The notes under the pieces: model-generated
Seen by the model: only the letters and a program-made list of their open reading frames with translations
What the model was told of the DNA's origin: nothing
The model's database searches: none
Made by a program: the position numbers and the translations under genes
Assembly (NCBI GenBank): GCA_025354615.1
Contig: JANXMO010000083.1
Location: 1 to 8,734 of the forward strand
From: Burkholderiales bacterium
GTDB lineage: Bacteria; Pseudomonadota; Gammaproteobacteria; Burkholderiales; Burkholderiaceae_C
DNA length: 8,734 bases
Direction: 5' to 3'
Shown here: piece by piece, positions 1-7,695 of the stretch
Position numbering within the stretch: the stretch's first letter is position 1
How the letters are laid out: every line of letters begins with the position of its first letter

Positions 1-1
1 C

Positions 2-595
<594 letters not shown>

Positions 596-603
596 TCTGC
601 AGT

Positions 604-618
604 CAAGCCAAGCCAAGC
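604..618 (+). repeat. Three perfect tandem copies of CAAGC
   Basis: Positions 604-618 read CAAGC three times without a mismatch, directly before the AAGGA ribosome-binding site of lpdA, in the 34-bp gap after sucB. The repeat is upstream of the Shine-Dalgarno sequence, so copy-number change would alter the sucB-lpdA spacing but not the SD-to-start distance. It may be chance. Confidence 0.8.
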
Positions 619-623
619 AAGGA
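619..623 (+). promoter_or_regulatory. Ribosome binding site of lpdA
   Basis: AAGGA lies 6 nt before the GTG at 630. It decides the start: there is no ATG nearby in frame, and this GTG places the N-terminal FAD-binding glycine motif at its usual distance from the start. Confidence 0.75.
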
Positions 624-629
624 TTCATT

Positions 630-2060
630 GTGAGCAAGCAATTCGACGTCGTCGTGATTGGTGGTGGCCCGGGCGGCTATATCGCGGCCATCCGCGCGGC
701 GCAACTGGGTTTCAACACCGCCTGTATCGACGAGTGGAAAAATGGCCAGGGCGGCCCGGCGCCCGGCGGTACCTGTACCAACGTCGGCTGTATCCCCAGC
801 AAGGCGCTGCTGCAGTCGAGCGAGCACTTCGAGCACGCCGGCCACAGCTTTGCCGACCACGGCATTGCCCTAAGCAACCTCAGCATGGACATCGGCAAGA
901 TGCTCGGCCGCAAGAACACCGTGGTCAAGCAGAACAACGACGGCATCTTGTACCTGTTCAAGAAGAACAAGGTGGCGTTTTTCCATGGCCGTGGGTCCTT
1001 CGTCAAAGCGACCGAAGGCGGCGATTATGAGATTGCCGTGGCCGGCACGGCCGCCGAAACGCTGCAGGCCCGCCATGTCATTCTGGCGACCGGCTCGAAT
1101 GCGCGCGCGCTGCCGGGTGCAGCTTTTGATGAAGAGCGCATCTTGAGCAACGACGGCGCGCTGCGTCTGGGCAGCGTGCCGAAAACTTTGGGCGTCATCG
1201 GTTCCGGCGTGATCGGCCTGGAAATGGGCTCGGTCTGGCGCCGGCTTGGCGCGCAGGTCACGGTGCTCGAGGCCTTGCCGACCTTCCTCGGCGCGGTCGA
1301 CGAGCAAATCGCCAAAGAGGCGCACAAAATCTTCAGCAAGCAAGGCTTGAAGATCGAGTTGGGCGTGAAGATTGACAAGGTTGAAGCCGGCAGCGCGGGC
1401 GTGTCGGTGGCCTATCAAAACGCCAAGGGCGAGGCGCAAACATTGGCAGTCGACAAGCTGATCGTCTCGATCGGCCGTGTGCCCAACACGATTGGCTTGA
1501 ATGCCGAAGCCGTCGGCCTGCAGCTCGACGAGCGCGGCGCGATCGCCGTTGACGGCGACTGCAAAACCAATCTGCCCAATGTATGGGCCGTGGGCGACGC
1601 GGTGCGCGGCCCGATGCTGGCCCACAAAGCCGAGGAAGAGGGCGTGGCGGTGGCCGAGCGCATTGCCGGCCAGCATGGCCATGTCGACTTCAACACTATT
1701 CCGTGGGTCATCTACACCAGCCCCGAAATCGCCTGGGTCGGCCAGACCGAGCAGCAGCTCAAGACCAGCGGACGGGCTTACAAGGCCGGCACCTTTCCGT
1801 TTCTGGCCAACGGCCGCGCGCGCGCCTTGGGCGACACCACCGGCATGGTGAAATTCCTGGCCGATGCGGCGACCGATGAAATCCTCGGTGTGCACATCAT
1901 CGGGCCGATGGCGTCGGAGTTGATTTCCGAAGCAGTCGTGGCGATGTCGTTCAAAGCCAGCGCCGAGGACATCGCGCGCATCTGCCACGCGCACCCCAGC
2001 CTGAGCGAAGCCACCAAGGAAGCCGCGCTGGCGGTCGACAAGCGCACCTTGAACTTCTGA
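630..2060 (+). CDS. lpdA: Dihydrolipoyl dehydrogenase (E3)
   Basis: E3 is an FAD flavoprotein that reoxidises dihydrolipoyl groups of the E2 subunit with NAD+, here presumably for 2-oxoglutarate dehydrogenase. The 476 residues contain the whole fold in order. The FAD-binding GGGPGG is at residues 11-16, and the redox disulfide is Cys49/Cys54 in [10 protein letters not shown]. The NAD-binding GSGVIG motif lies in the middle, followed by the second FAD contact [20 protein letters not shown]. The C-terminal interface domain carries the catalytic base pair His455/Glu460 (HPSLSE), which acts across the dimer. Compared with E. coli Lpd, there is a Pro/Gly-rich insertion of about six residues ([10 protein letters not shown]) before the disulfide; Azotobacter-type and betaproteobacterial E3 enzymes have a similar extension. 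Length fits the family (about 475). The GTG start has an AAGGA site. sucB lies 34 bp upstream and zapE 28 bp downstream, consistent with one operon. Confidence 0.97.
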   Translation: MSKQFDVVVIGGGPGGYIAAIRAAQLGFNTACIDEWKNGQGGPAPGGTCTNVGCIPSKALLQSSEHFEHAGHSFADHGIALSNLSMDIGKMLGRKNTVVKQNNDGILYLFKKNKVAFFHGRGSFVKATEGGDYEIAVAGTAAETLQARHVILATGSNARALPGAAFDEERILSNDGALRLGSVPKTLGVIGSGVIGLEMGSVWRRLGAQVTVLEALPTFLGAVDEQIAKEAHKIFSKQGLKIELGVKIDKVEAGSAGVSVAYQNAKGEAQTLAVDKLIVSIGRVPNTIGLNAEAVGLQLDERGAIAVDGDCKTNLPNVWAVGDAVRGPMLAHKAEEEGVAVAERIAGQHGHVDFNTIPWVIYTSPEIAWVGQTEQQLKTSGRAYKAGTFPFLANGRARALGDTTGMVKFLADAATDEILGVHIIGPMASELISEAVVAMSFKASAEDIARICHAHPSLSEATKEAALAVDKRTLNF

Positions 2061-2088
2061 GCCACCGCGTCAAGTAAACCTCGGTGCC

Positions 2089-3186
2089 GTGGCCGTTCGC
2101 CAGCTGTACCTGCAGACGCTGGCCGATCGCGGCTATGCGGCCGACGCGGCGCAGCTGCGCGCGGTGGACGCGTTGGAGCGCTGCGAGCGCGAGTGGATCG
2201 AGTACAAGTCGCGCCGGCGCAACCCGCTGACGCGGCTGCTGGTGCGCCTGCCCATTCCGCGCGGGGTTTATCTGTTCGGTGGCGTGGGGCGGGGCAAAAG
2301 CTTCTTGATGGACTGCTTTTTCAACGCCGTGCCGCTGGCGCGCAAAGCCCGGCTGCATTTCCATGAATTCATGCGCGAAGTGCACCGCGAGCTGGCCGAC
2401 CTGCATGGCACGGTGGACCCGCTGCAGGTGCTGGCCGCCCGCATGGCGCGCCGTTACCGGCTGATCTGCTTCGATGAATTCCACGTTGCCGACATCACCG
2501 ATGCGATGATTCTTTACCGCCTGCTGCAGGCGTTGTTCGACCAGCGCGTCAGCATCGTGACCACGTCCAATTTCCATCCCGACGGTTTGTATCCGAATGG
2601 CCTGCACCGCGAACGCCTGCTGCCAGCAATTGCCTTGCTCAAGCAGCATTTGGACATCATCGCGGTCGACAACGGCACCGATTACCGGCAGCTGACGCTC
2701 GCACGCGTGCAGGCTTACCTGACGCCGCTGGGCCCGGCCGCCGACGCCACGCTGGCGGCGGCTTTCGAGCAGCTGGCCGAGGCGAAGGAGGAAAGCCCGC
2801 AGTTGTTGATCGAGCACCGGGTGTTGAAAGCCGAGCGCCGTGCCGGTGGCGTCGTCTGGTTCGATTTCAAGGAGCTGTGCGGCGGGCCGCGTTCGCAAAA
2901 CGACTACCTCGAGCTGGCCACGCAGTTTCACACCTTGCTGTTGTCGAACGTGCCGCAGATGGCGCCGCGCAATGCGTCGGAAGCGCGTCGCTTCACCTGG
3001 CTGGTTGATGTGTTGTATGACCGGCGCGTCAAGCTGATCGTCTCAGCCGCGCTGCCGCCGGAGTTGCTTTATACCGAGGGGCCATTGGCGCATGAATTCC
3101 CGCGCACCGCCTCGCGCCTGCACGAAATGCAGTCGGCCGAATACCTGGCGCTGGCCCGGCGCGACGTTGACACGGGGCTGACGTGA
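2089..3186 (+). CDS. zapE: ZapE, AFG1-family ATPase associated with cell division
   Basis: ZapE is a cytoplasmic P-loop ATPase of the AFG1 family. In E. coli it associates with the Z-ring and affects FtsZ polymers during constriction, and mitochondrial relatives (Afg1/LACE1) act in protein quality control. The 365-residue product (E. coli about 375) has Walker A GGVGRGKS at residues 64-71 and the family signature HFHEFM at 90-95. Walker B is CFDEF at 127-131, followed by HVADITDAM, a sensor-like TTSN stretch with the FHPDGLY and LHRERLLPAI family motifs, and a C-terminal family block (RRFTWLVDVLYDRRVKL). The start is GTG at 2089. No convincing Shine-Dalgarno precedes it, and no better in-frame start is seen, so the exact N-terminus is less sure than the identity. 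It sits 28 bp after lpdA, and its stop overlaps the next start, so translation is probably coupled on both sides. Confidence 0.93.
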   Translation: MAVRQLYLQTLADRGYAADAAQLRAVDALERCEREWIEYKSRRRNPLTRLLVRLPIPRGVYLFGGVGRGKSFLMDCFFNAVPLARKARLHFHEFMREVHRELADLHGTVDPLQVLAARMARRYRLICFDEFHVADITDAMILYRLLQALFDQRVSIVTTSNFHPDGLYPNGLHRERLLPAIALLKQHLDIIAVDNGTDYRQLTLARVQAYLTPLGPAADATLAAAFEQLAEAKEESPQLLIEHRVLKAERRAGGVVWFDFKELCGGPRSQNDYLELATQFHTLLLSNVPQMAPRNASEARRFTWLVDVLYDRRVKLIVSAALPPELLYTEGPLAHEFPRTASRLHEMQSAEYLALARRDVDTGLT

Positions 3187-3833
3187 TGCGGCGGCGCGCG
3201 GGCCGGTTGTTGCCGCTGCTGGGCGCTGTGGCGTGCGCTGCGCTGCTGGAGTTGAGCGCCGGACCGGCGGGTGCGGCTGTGGTCGACATGGCGGCCAAGC
3301 GTGCAGCGCTGGCGTCACAACGGGTACAGGCGGACGCGGACCACGCGGCCGAGCTTGCGCGCTGCCAGCAGCGCTTCGTCGTCACCGCGTGCCTGAAAAC
3401 CGCCGAGCACCAACACCGCCAGGCACTTGGCCAGCTGCGCCACCAGCAACTGCTGCTGGATGAAATGCAGCGCCAGCAGCGCGCCACCGAGCGCCTGCAA
3501 TCGATTGAGCACAAGCGCAGTGCCGCGGCGTCAACCGTCGAAGCGGCGGTAGCGCAGCCGGTGCACAACGCAAAGCCTGATGACGCATGGTCCGCACCCT
3601 TGCCCGCTGTGCGCCCTTTGCGTCCGGCTGGCCGCACAAAACCGCCCACCGCCAGCCAGCTGCCACAAGCCGCTTTAATTCAAGACCACGTGCGGGCGCA
3701 GCAAGCCCGTCAGGTCGAAATGCAGGCGCACCGCCAAGCGGTCGAGCGGCGCAATGCGCGACGCGCGGCACAGGGCAAGCGCGCGGCGCCCTTGCCAGTG
3801 CCGGCGGCATCGGCCTTGCCAACGTCGACTTGA
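3186..3833 (+). CDS. Uncharacterised secreted, coiled-coil-rich protein coupled to zapE
   Basis: I do not recognise a named family. The 215-residue product begins with an apparent Sec signal peptide: Arg-rich n-region (RRRAGR), hydrophobic stretch at about residues 8-23, and a likely AGA|A cleavage after residue 30. There is no proper lipobox, so the mature protein is probably periplasmic. The mature part opens with a helical, Ala/Arg/Gln/Glu-rich region (about 36-110) holding a Cys60-x8-Cys69 pair in CQQRFVVTAC, which could form a disulfide. A Pro/Ala-rich linker follows (about 112-155), then a second basic helical stretch (about 156-195) rich in Gln, Arg and Ala. I recall similar CxxRFxVxAC proteins in other Burkholderiales but cannot check this here. 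ATG at 3186 shares one base with the zapE stop (TGATG). A GTG at 3183 would add one residue. The coupling implies co-expression with zapE; function is unknown. Confidence 0.75.
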   Translation: MRRRAGRLLPLLGAVACAALLELSAGPAGAAVVDMAAKRAALASQRVQADADHAAELARCQQRFVVTACLKTAEHQHRQALGQLRHQQLLLDEMQRQQRATERLQSIEHKRSAAASTVEAAVAQPVHNAKPDDAWSAPLPAVRPLRPAGRTKPPTASQLPQAALIQDHVRAQQARQVEMQAHRQAVERRNARRAAQGKRAAPLPVPAASALPTST

Positions 3834-3854
3834 ATCGGCGAGAAAATTTTTCCG

Positions 3855-4622
3855 TCAGCCCAACGGCTCCACGCGGATCAACGCCAGCGACAAGTTGTCG
3901 CCGCCGCCACGGGCGCGCTGGCGTGCCTGGTTGACCAGCACTGCGCTGGCTTCAACGGGCGGCAGTGAATGCACGATGGCGCCCAGCTCGGCGCCGCTGA
4001 AGTAGTGCCACAGGCCGTCGCTGCACGCGAGCACCGAATCGCCAATTTGCAGCTGGCCCAGCGGTGTCACCGCCACTGGTGGTTCGGCCGCGGTGCCCAG
4101 GCAACCGGTCAACAGGTTGGATTGCGGGTGGCTGCTGGCATCTTCTTCGCGCAGCTGGCCCTCGTTGACGAGCCGCTGCACGTAAGAATGGTCAGTGGTG
4201 TGTGACACCATTTGGGCGCCACGAAAGTGGTAGATGCGTGAATCCCCCGCATGCACTGCGTCACATTCCAGCCTCGGTGAAATCATGAACGCCGCCACCG
4301 TGCTGTGCGGCTCTTCCTCTGAGGTGATGGCCGTCAGCTTGATCATCAAATGCGCTTCCAGCACCAGCTGTCGCAGCGCGGCGGCAGCATCTTCCTGCGA
4401 CGGCGTGTAGCGCTCGAACAGCTGCTGCGCCGTCAGAATCACCTGGTCAGCGGCTTTGCGCCCGCCGCTTTTGCCGCCCATGCCATCGGCAAGCACAGCC
4501 AGTGCGCAGCCTGGCGTGCGGTGATGCGCAATGATTTCGACTTGGTCTTGTTGATAACTGCGGTCGCCGCGGTGGAGGCCGGTGGCGCCTGTGAGCCTGT
4601 GCCCCCGATTGCTGATGCTCAT
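3855..4622 (-). CDS. PP2C-family Ser/Thr protein phosphatase
   Basis: This is a metal-dependent (Mg/Mn) phosphatase that removes phosphate from Ser/Thr on proteins; the partner is unknown. From the start chosen here, the 255 residues form a minimal PP2C domain with all the usual metal-site motifs: Asp26 in YQQDQ, Asp46-Gly47 in ADGMGG, AGDSRIY with Asp127, CSDGLW with Asp202, and GGGDNLSL with Asp242-Asn243. No signal peptide, membrane segment or extra sensor domain is seen, so it should be cytosolic. The frame stays open far upstream, but family alignment and high third-position GC begin at ATG 4622. ATG 4685, which has a good Shine-Dalgarno (AAAGG, 6 nt spacing), would add 21 residues of low third-position GC and is the main alternative. 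It converges on the upstream operon (21 bp between stops) and diverges from the helicase gene. No Ser/Thr kinase is visible in the window. Confidence 0.92.
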   Translation of the reverse strand: MSISNRGHRLTGATGLHRGDRSYQQDQVEIIAHHRTPGCALAVLADGMGGKSGGRKAADQVILTAQQLFERYTPSQEDAAAALRQLVLEAHLMIKLTAITSEEEPHSTVAAFMISPRLECDAVHAGDSRIYHFRGAQMVSHTTDHSYVQRLVNEGQLREEDASSHPQSNLLTGCLGTAAEPPVAVTPLGQLQIGDSVLACSDGLWHYFSGAELGAIVHSLPPVEASAVLVNQARQRARGGGDNLSLALIRVEPLG

Positions 4623-4628
4623 ACGAAA

Positions 4629-4634
4629 ACTATA
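4629..4634 (-). promoter_or_regulatory. Candidate -10 box for the PP2C gene (possible leaderless start)
   Basis: On the minus strand TATAGT (5 of 6 to TATAAT) is followed by six bases (TTTCGT) and then the ATG at 4622. Transcription would therefore begin at or next to the start codon. No Shine-Dalgarno lies in front of that ATG, which fits a leaderless message. I find no good -35 hexamer. Confidence 0.35.
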
Positions 4635-4640
4635 ATCGTT
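4630..4640 (+). promoter_or_regulatory. Candidate -10 region for the helicase gene (CTATAATCGTT)
   Basis: A perfect TATAAT at 4631-4636 lies in the 173-bp divergent region and points toward the helicase gene, giving a leader of about 150 nt. Upstream there is only TTGCTG at 4609-4614 (3 of 6, 16-bp spacing) as a -35. The same 11-mer occurs on the minus strand at 7702-7712, upstream of bamD. Confidence 0.45.
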
Positions 4641-4795
4641 GATTGGCCGTTCGCTGAGTCGATAACAGGCCGCTTTGAGCGCCATCCTGTACCTTTCACC
4701 CTTTTGATATCTGATGGCCTGATGACGACTTTGCAGGCGCATCCGTGCTCCCGCCGCTTTGCCGGCGCTGAGCATTCCTCCCGTTGGCGGGCTGC

Positions 4796-6766
4796 ATGAC
4801 GCCTTTGCAAGCCGCGGTCGAGCAAACCTTCTCAGCCACCGGTGCCTTGGCGCAGGCCGACGTTCACTATGTGCAACGCGAAGTTCAGTTGCAAATGGCA
4901 CGCGCGGTGGCGCAGGCCATTGACGGGCCGCATGCGCTGGTGGTCGAAGCCGGCACCGGCGTCGGCAAGACCTTCGCTTATCTGGTGCCAGCATTGTTAT
5001 GCGGCCGGCGTGCGTTGGTCAGCACTGCCACCAAAAGTCTGCAAGATCAGCTTTTTTTGCGCGACCTGCCGCGCCTGCGCGACGCCTTGCGCCTGCCCGT
5101 GAGTCTGGCGTTGCTGAAGGGGCGCGCCAGCTATCTGTGCCTGCACCGGTTGGCACAGGCCCGTCATACGATCGAGAGCCATGATCGCTGGGCGCTGCGC
5201 ACGCTGGTGAAGGTCGAACAATGGGCTCCGCGCACCCACAACGGCGACCTGGCTGAAATCGATGGCTTGGACGAGCGCAGCAGTGTCGTTCCCCTGGTCA
5301 CGTCGACGCGTGAAAACTGCCTCGGCACCGACTGCCCCGACTACCGCGCCTGCCACGTGATGAAAGCCCGGCGCGACGCCATGGCGGCCGATCTGGTCGT
5401 CGTCAACCACCACCTGTTTTTCGCCGACATGGCCCTGCGCGACAGCGGCGTGGCCGAATTGCTGCCCAGCGTCGAGGTGGCAGTGTTCGATGAGGCACAC
5501 CAGCTGGTGGAAGCCGGCGTGCAATTCTTGGGCACCACGCTGGGCAGCGGCCAGCTGATCGACCTGGCGCGCGATGTGCTGGCCGTTGGCTTGCAGCAGG
5601 CGCGCGGCCTGGCGCCCTGGCCGGCCCTGGCCGGCGCCTGTGAACACGCAGCGCGCACGCTGCGCCTGGCCGCCGCCGCCGGGCCCCTGCGCGAACCGCG
5701 CAGTGCCATCAAGTTGCGCTGGGAGGAACGCGCCGCGGGCGCTGACTTCGTCGAGGCGCTTGCCGCCTGTGCGAGCGCCTGCGAGGCCGCTGAAGAAGCG
5801 CTGAACCAGATGAGTGAACTGGGCCCCGACTTTGCCCGGCTGACCGAGCGCGCCGCTCACCTGGGGCGGCTGGCCACTGTGTTTGGCGCTCCTGCCGCCG
5901 CCGGCTGCGTGCGCTGGATCGATCTGACGCCGCACCAGTGCCGGCTGGTCGAGTCGCCGCTGGACATCCGCGACGCGTTGCGCGAACAAATGGCGGCGTC
6001 ACCCAAAGCCTGGGTGTTCACCTCCGCCACGCTGGGCGACGACGAGCGTTTGAGCTGGTTCACCGAAGCGGCGGGGCTGGAAGACGCGACAACGCTGCGC
6101 GTGGGCAGCCCGTTCGACTACCCGGCGCATGCCCGTTTGTACGTGCCGGCGGTTTTCCCCAAGCCCAACGAGCCGGCCCATTCCGTCGCCGTGGCGCAAT
6201 TGGCCGCACGTTGTGCCCGGGCGTTGGGTGGCCGCACGTTCGTGTTGACCACCACCTTGCGGGCGTTGCAAGCCATCAGTGAACCGCTGCGTGTTGAATT
6301 CGAGGCGGCAGGCGACGCCATCCAGGTGCTGGTGCAGGGCCAATTGCCCAAACGCCAGCTGATGGCACTGTTCCTCGCGCAGCCGCGTTCCGTACTGGTC
6401 GGCTCGCAATCGTTCTGGGAAGGCATCGATGTGCCGGGCGACGCGCTGCAGTGCGTGGTGATCGACAAGCTGCCGTTCCCGCCGCCGAATGACCCGCTGG
6501 TGGAGGCGCGCGTCAAGCGCCTGGAAATGCAGGGCCGCAACGCCTTCACCGATTACTTCGTTGCCGAAGCCGCCGTGGCTTTGCAGCAGGGCGCGGGGCG
6601 ATTGATCCGCAGCGAGTCAGACCACGGTCTGCTGGTCGTCTGCGACCCGCGCCTGCGCAGTCAGGGTTACGGCCGGCGGCTGCGCGGCGCCTTGCCGCCG
6701 ATGGCCGTGCTGGACAGCGAAGCGGCGGCAATCGACTGGTTGAGCGCGCTGGCAGCGCTTCGCTGA
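4796..6766 (+). CDS. yoaA: YoaA/DinG-type iron-sulfur ATP-dependent DNA helicase
   Basis: This is an XPD-like superfamily 2 helicase (5'-3' polarity is known for the family) that unwinds damaged or blocked DNA. E. coli YoaA works with the clamp-loader subunit HolC (chi) in replication-fork repair. The 656 residues contain Walker A EAGTGVGKT at 51-59 and the four cysteines of the Fe-S cluster, Cys115, Cys175, Cys180 and Cys186, the last three with the C-x4-C-x5-C spacing of DinG/XPD enzymes. DEAH is at 232-235. The second motor domain holds FTSATLGDDE, SFWEGIDVPGD and the motif VI block QQGAGRLIRSESD. Length and sequence resemble E. coli YoaA (636) more than DinG (716). ATG 4796 is preferred; a TTG at 4784 would add four residues, and the only SD-like run is GGCGGG just before the ATG. 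It diverges from the PP2C gene and converges on bamD. Confidence 0.93.
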   Translation: MTPLQAAVEQTFSATGALAQADVHYVQREVQLQMARAVAQAIDGPHALVVEAGTGVGKTFAYLVPALLCGRRALVSTATKSLQDQLFLRDLPRLRDALRLPVSLALLKGRASYLCLHRLAQARHTIESHDRWALRTLVKVEQWAPRTHNGDLAEIDGLDERSSVVPLVTSTRENCLGTDCPDYRACHVMKARRDAMAADLVVVNHHLFFADMALRDSGVAELLPSVEVAVFDEAHQLVEAGVQFLGTTLGSGQLIDLARDVLAVGLQQARGLAPWPALAGACEHAARTLRLAAAAGPLREPRSAIKLRWEERAAGADFVEALAACASACEAAEEALNQMSELGPDFARLTERAAHLGRLATVFGAPAAAGCVRWIDLTPHQCRLVESPLDIRDALREQMAASPKAWVFTSATLGDDERLSWFTEAAGLEDATTLRVGSPFDYPAHARLYVPAVFPKPNEPAHSVAVAQLAARCARALGGRTFVLTTTLRALQAISEPLRVEFEAAGDAIQVLVQGQLPKRQLMALFLAQPRSVLVGSQSFWEGIDVPGDALQCVVIDKLPFPPPNDPLVEARVKRLEMQGRNAFTDYFVAEAAVALQQGAGRLIRSESDHGLLVVCDPRLRSQGYGRRLRGALPPMAVLDSEAAAIDWLSALAALR

Positions 6767-6792
6767 ACCGCTGGGCCGGCAGCCAGTCGTCA

Positions 6793-6806
6793 AACCCCTG
6801 CGGGTT
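6793..6806. terminator. Weak hairpin between the convergent helicase and bamD genes
   Basis: AACCC (6793-6797) can pair with GGGTT (6802-6806) around a four-base loop, inside the 47-bp gap between two convergent genes. There is no T-run on either side, so a bidirectional intrinsic terminator is only a possibility. Confidence 0.2.
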
Positions 6807-6813
6807 GAGTTGG

Positions 6814-7656
6814 TCACCACAGCTGCCACCAAGGCCGCGCGCGGTGCGCGCCAACGGCGCCGGTGTCATTTAGAAAAGCGCTGTTGGGAAAACTCTTGCG
6901 CATCACCCGGTCGGCGTCGTCACGCAGTTCGATCAGGCCCAGCCGGTCGTAGCTGCGCACCATCAAGGCCAGTGCTTCCTCTGCTGCCGGCGACGATTGA
7001 AACTCCTGCACCGCTTGCTGCGCCCGGTTCGCCGCCGCCAGATAGGCCCCGCGGCGAAAGTAGTAACGCGCCACATGCACTTCATAACTTGCCAGCGCAT
7101 TGACGATGTAATTCATGCGCACCTGCGCATCGGCCGCGTAACGCGACTGCGGGTACTGCTCCACCAGTTGTTTGAACGACTGGTAAGCGTCACGCGACGC
7201 CTGCTGGTCGCGTTCCGACAATTCCTGGCGCGACAGCTTGCCCAGCAGCCCCAGGTTGTCGTTGAAATTGAGCAAGCCTTGCAAGTACAGCGCGTAGTCG
7301 ATCGCGGGGCTGGTCGGGTGCAATTTGATGAAGCGTTCAAGCACCGACAAGGCCTGCGCTTTTTCATTGGTGCGGTACAGCACGTGGGCGCGGTCCAACT
7401 GCGCCTGCTGGGCCAAGAGGCTGCCGGAGGCCCGGCCTTCCAGCCGCTCGTAGAGCTTGCCGGCGCGCTCATAATTCCCAGCGGCCACTTCTTCCTTGGC
7501 CTCTGCATACAATTTCTCGGGCGTCCAGTTGGCCGTTTCGTCTTGCAGCGAGTTGGCGCAACCTGCCAGCAAACTGGCCAGCGCGATCACCACTGTCGTT
7601 CCATTGCGCTGAAAATGGCGGTGCCAGAAACCGCTTGCTGAACCGCTTGAATCCAT
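6814..7656 (-). CDS. bamD: BamD, outer-membrane protein assembly lipoprotein
   Basis: BamD is the essential TPR lipoprotein of the BAM complex. It sits on the periplasmic face of the outer membrane and helps BamA insert beta-barrel proteins. From ATG 7656 the 280 residues start with a basic n-region (HRHFQR), a hydrophobic stretch and a lipobox LLAGC with Cys33 as the lipidated residue, leaving a mature protein of 248. Helical TPR-type repeats follow, with the BamD hallmarks AQLDRAHVLYRTNEKAQAL, SPAIDYALYLQG, NFNDNLGLL, LSERDQQASRDAYQSF, YEVHVARYYFRRGAYLAAANRA and a Trp-rich end (PWWQLW). The TPRs are YfiO-like in order. The frame is open far upstream but only as an antisense reading of rluD. 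ATG 7671, five residues longer, is an alternative; neither start has a close Shine-Dalgarno. It diverges from rluD, as in E. coli, and converges on the helicase gene. Also called comL or yfiO. Confidence 0.95.
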   Translation of the reverse strand: MDSSGSASGFWHRHFQRNGTTVVIALASLLAGCANSLQDETANWTPEKLYAEAKEEVAAGNYERAGKLYERLEGRASGSLLAQQAQLDRAHVLYRTNEKAQALSVLERFIKLHPTSPAIDYALYLQGLLNFNDNLGLLGKLSRQELSERDQQASRDAYQSFKQLVEQYPQSRYAADAQVRMNYIVNALASYEVHVARYYFRRGAYLAAANRAQQAVQEFQSSPAAEEALALMVRSYDRLGLIELRDDADRVMRKSFPNSAFLNDTGAVGAHRARPWWQLW

Positions 7657-7695
7657 TTGTGCTGGTGCCATTTGCGCGGCATAACCCTGTCGACA

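Noticed and set aside
870..1994. Long open frame (374 codons) antisense to lpdA
   Set aside because: It lies wholly opposite a clear lpdA, its product is His/Arg/Gly/Ala-rich with no recognisable motif, and long antisense frames are expected in GC-rich coding DNA.
1951..2931. Open frame (326 codons) antisense to the end of lpdA and most of zapE
   Set aside because: It crosses two real genes, and its composition (Gln/His/Arg-rich) is that of a frame shadow.
3200..3240. Cys17 of the unknown protein as a lipoprotein attachment site
   Set aside because: The residues before it (GAVAC) lack the aliphatic residue expected at -3, and a normal AGA|A signal-peptidase I site follows at residue 30.
3826..3853. 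A/T-rich AAAATTTTT run between the convergent unknown gene and PP2C as an intrinsic terminator
   Set aside because: The only flanking stems are about three base pairs, too weak to support a terminator on either strand.
4350..4799. Open frame of 149 codons on the plus strand across the PP2C start and the intergenic region
   Set aside because: It is antisense to the PP2C gene for most of its length and shows no domain or credible ribosome site.
4623..4994. Upstream extension of the PP2C frame into the helicase gene
   Set aside because: The extension past 4685 is Arg/Pro-rich, partly antisense to the helicase N-terminus, and has no PP2C homology.
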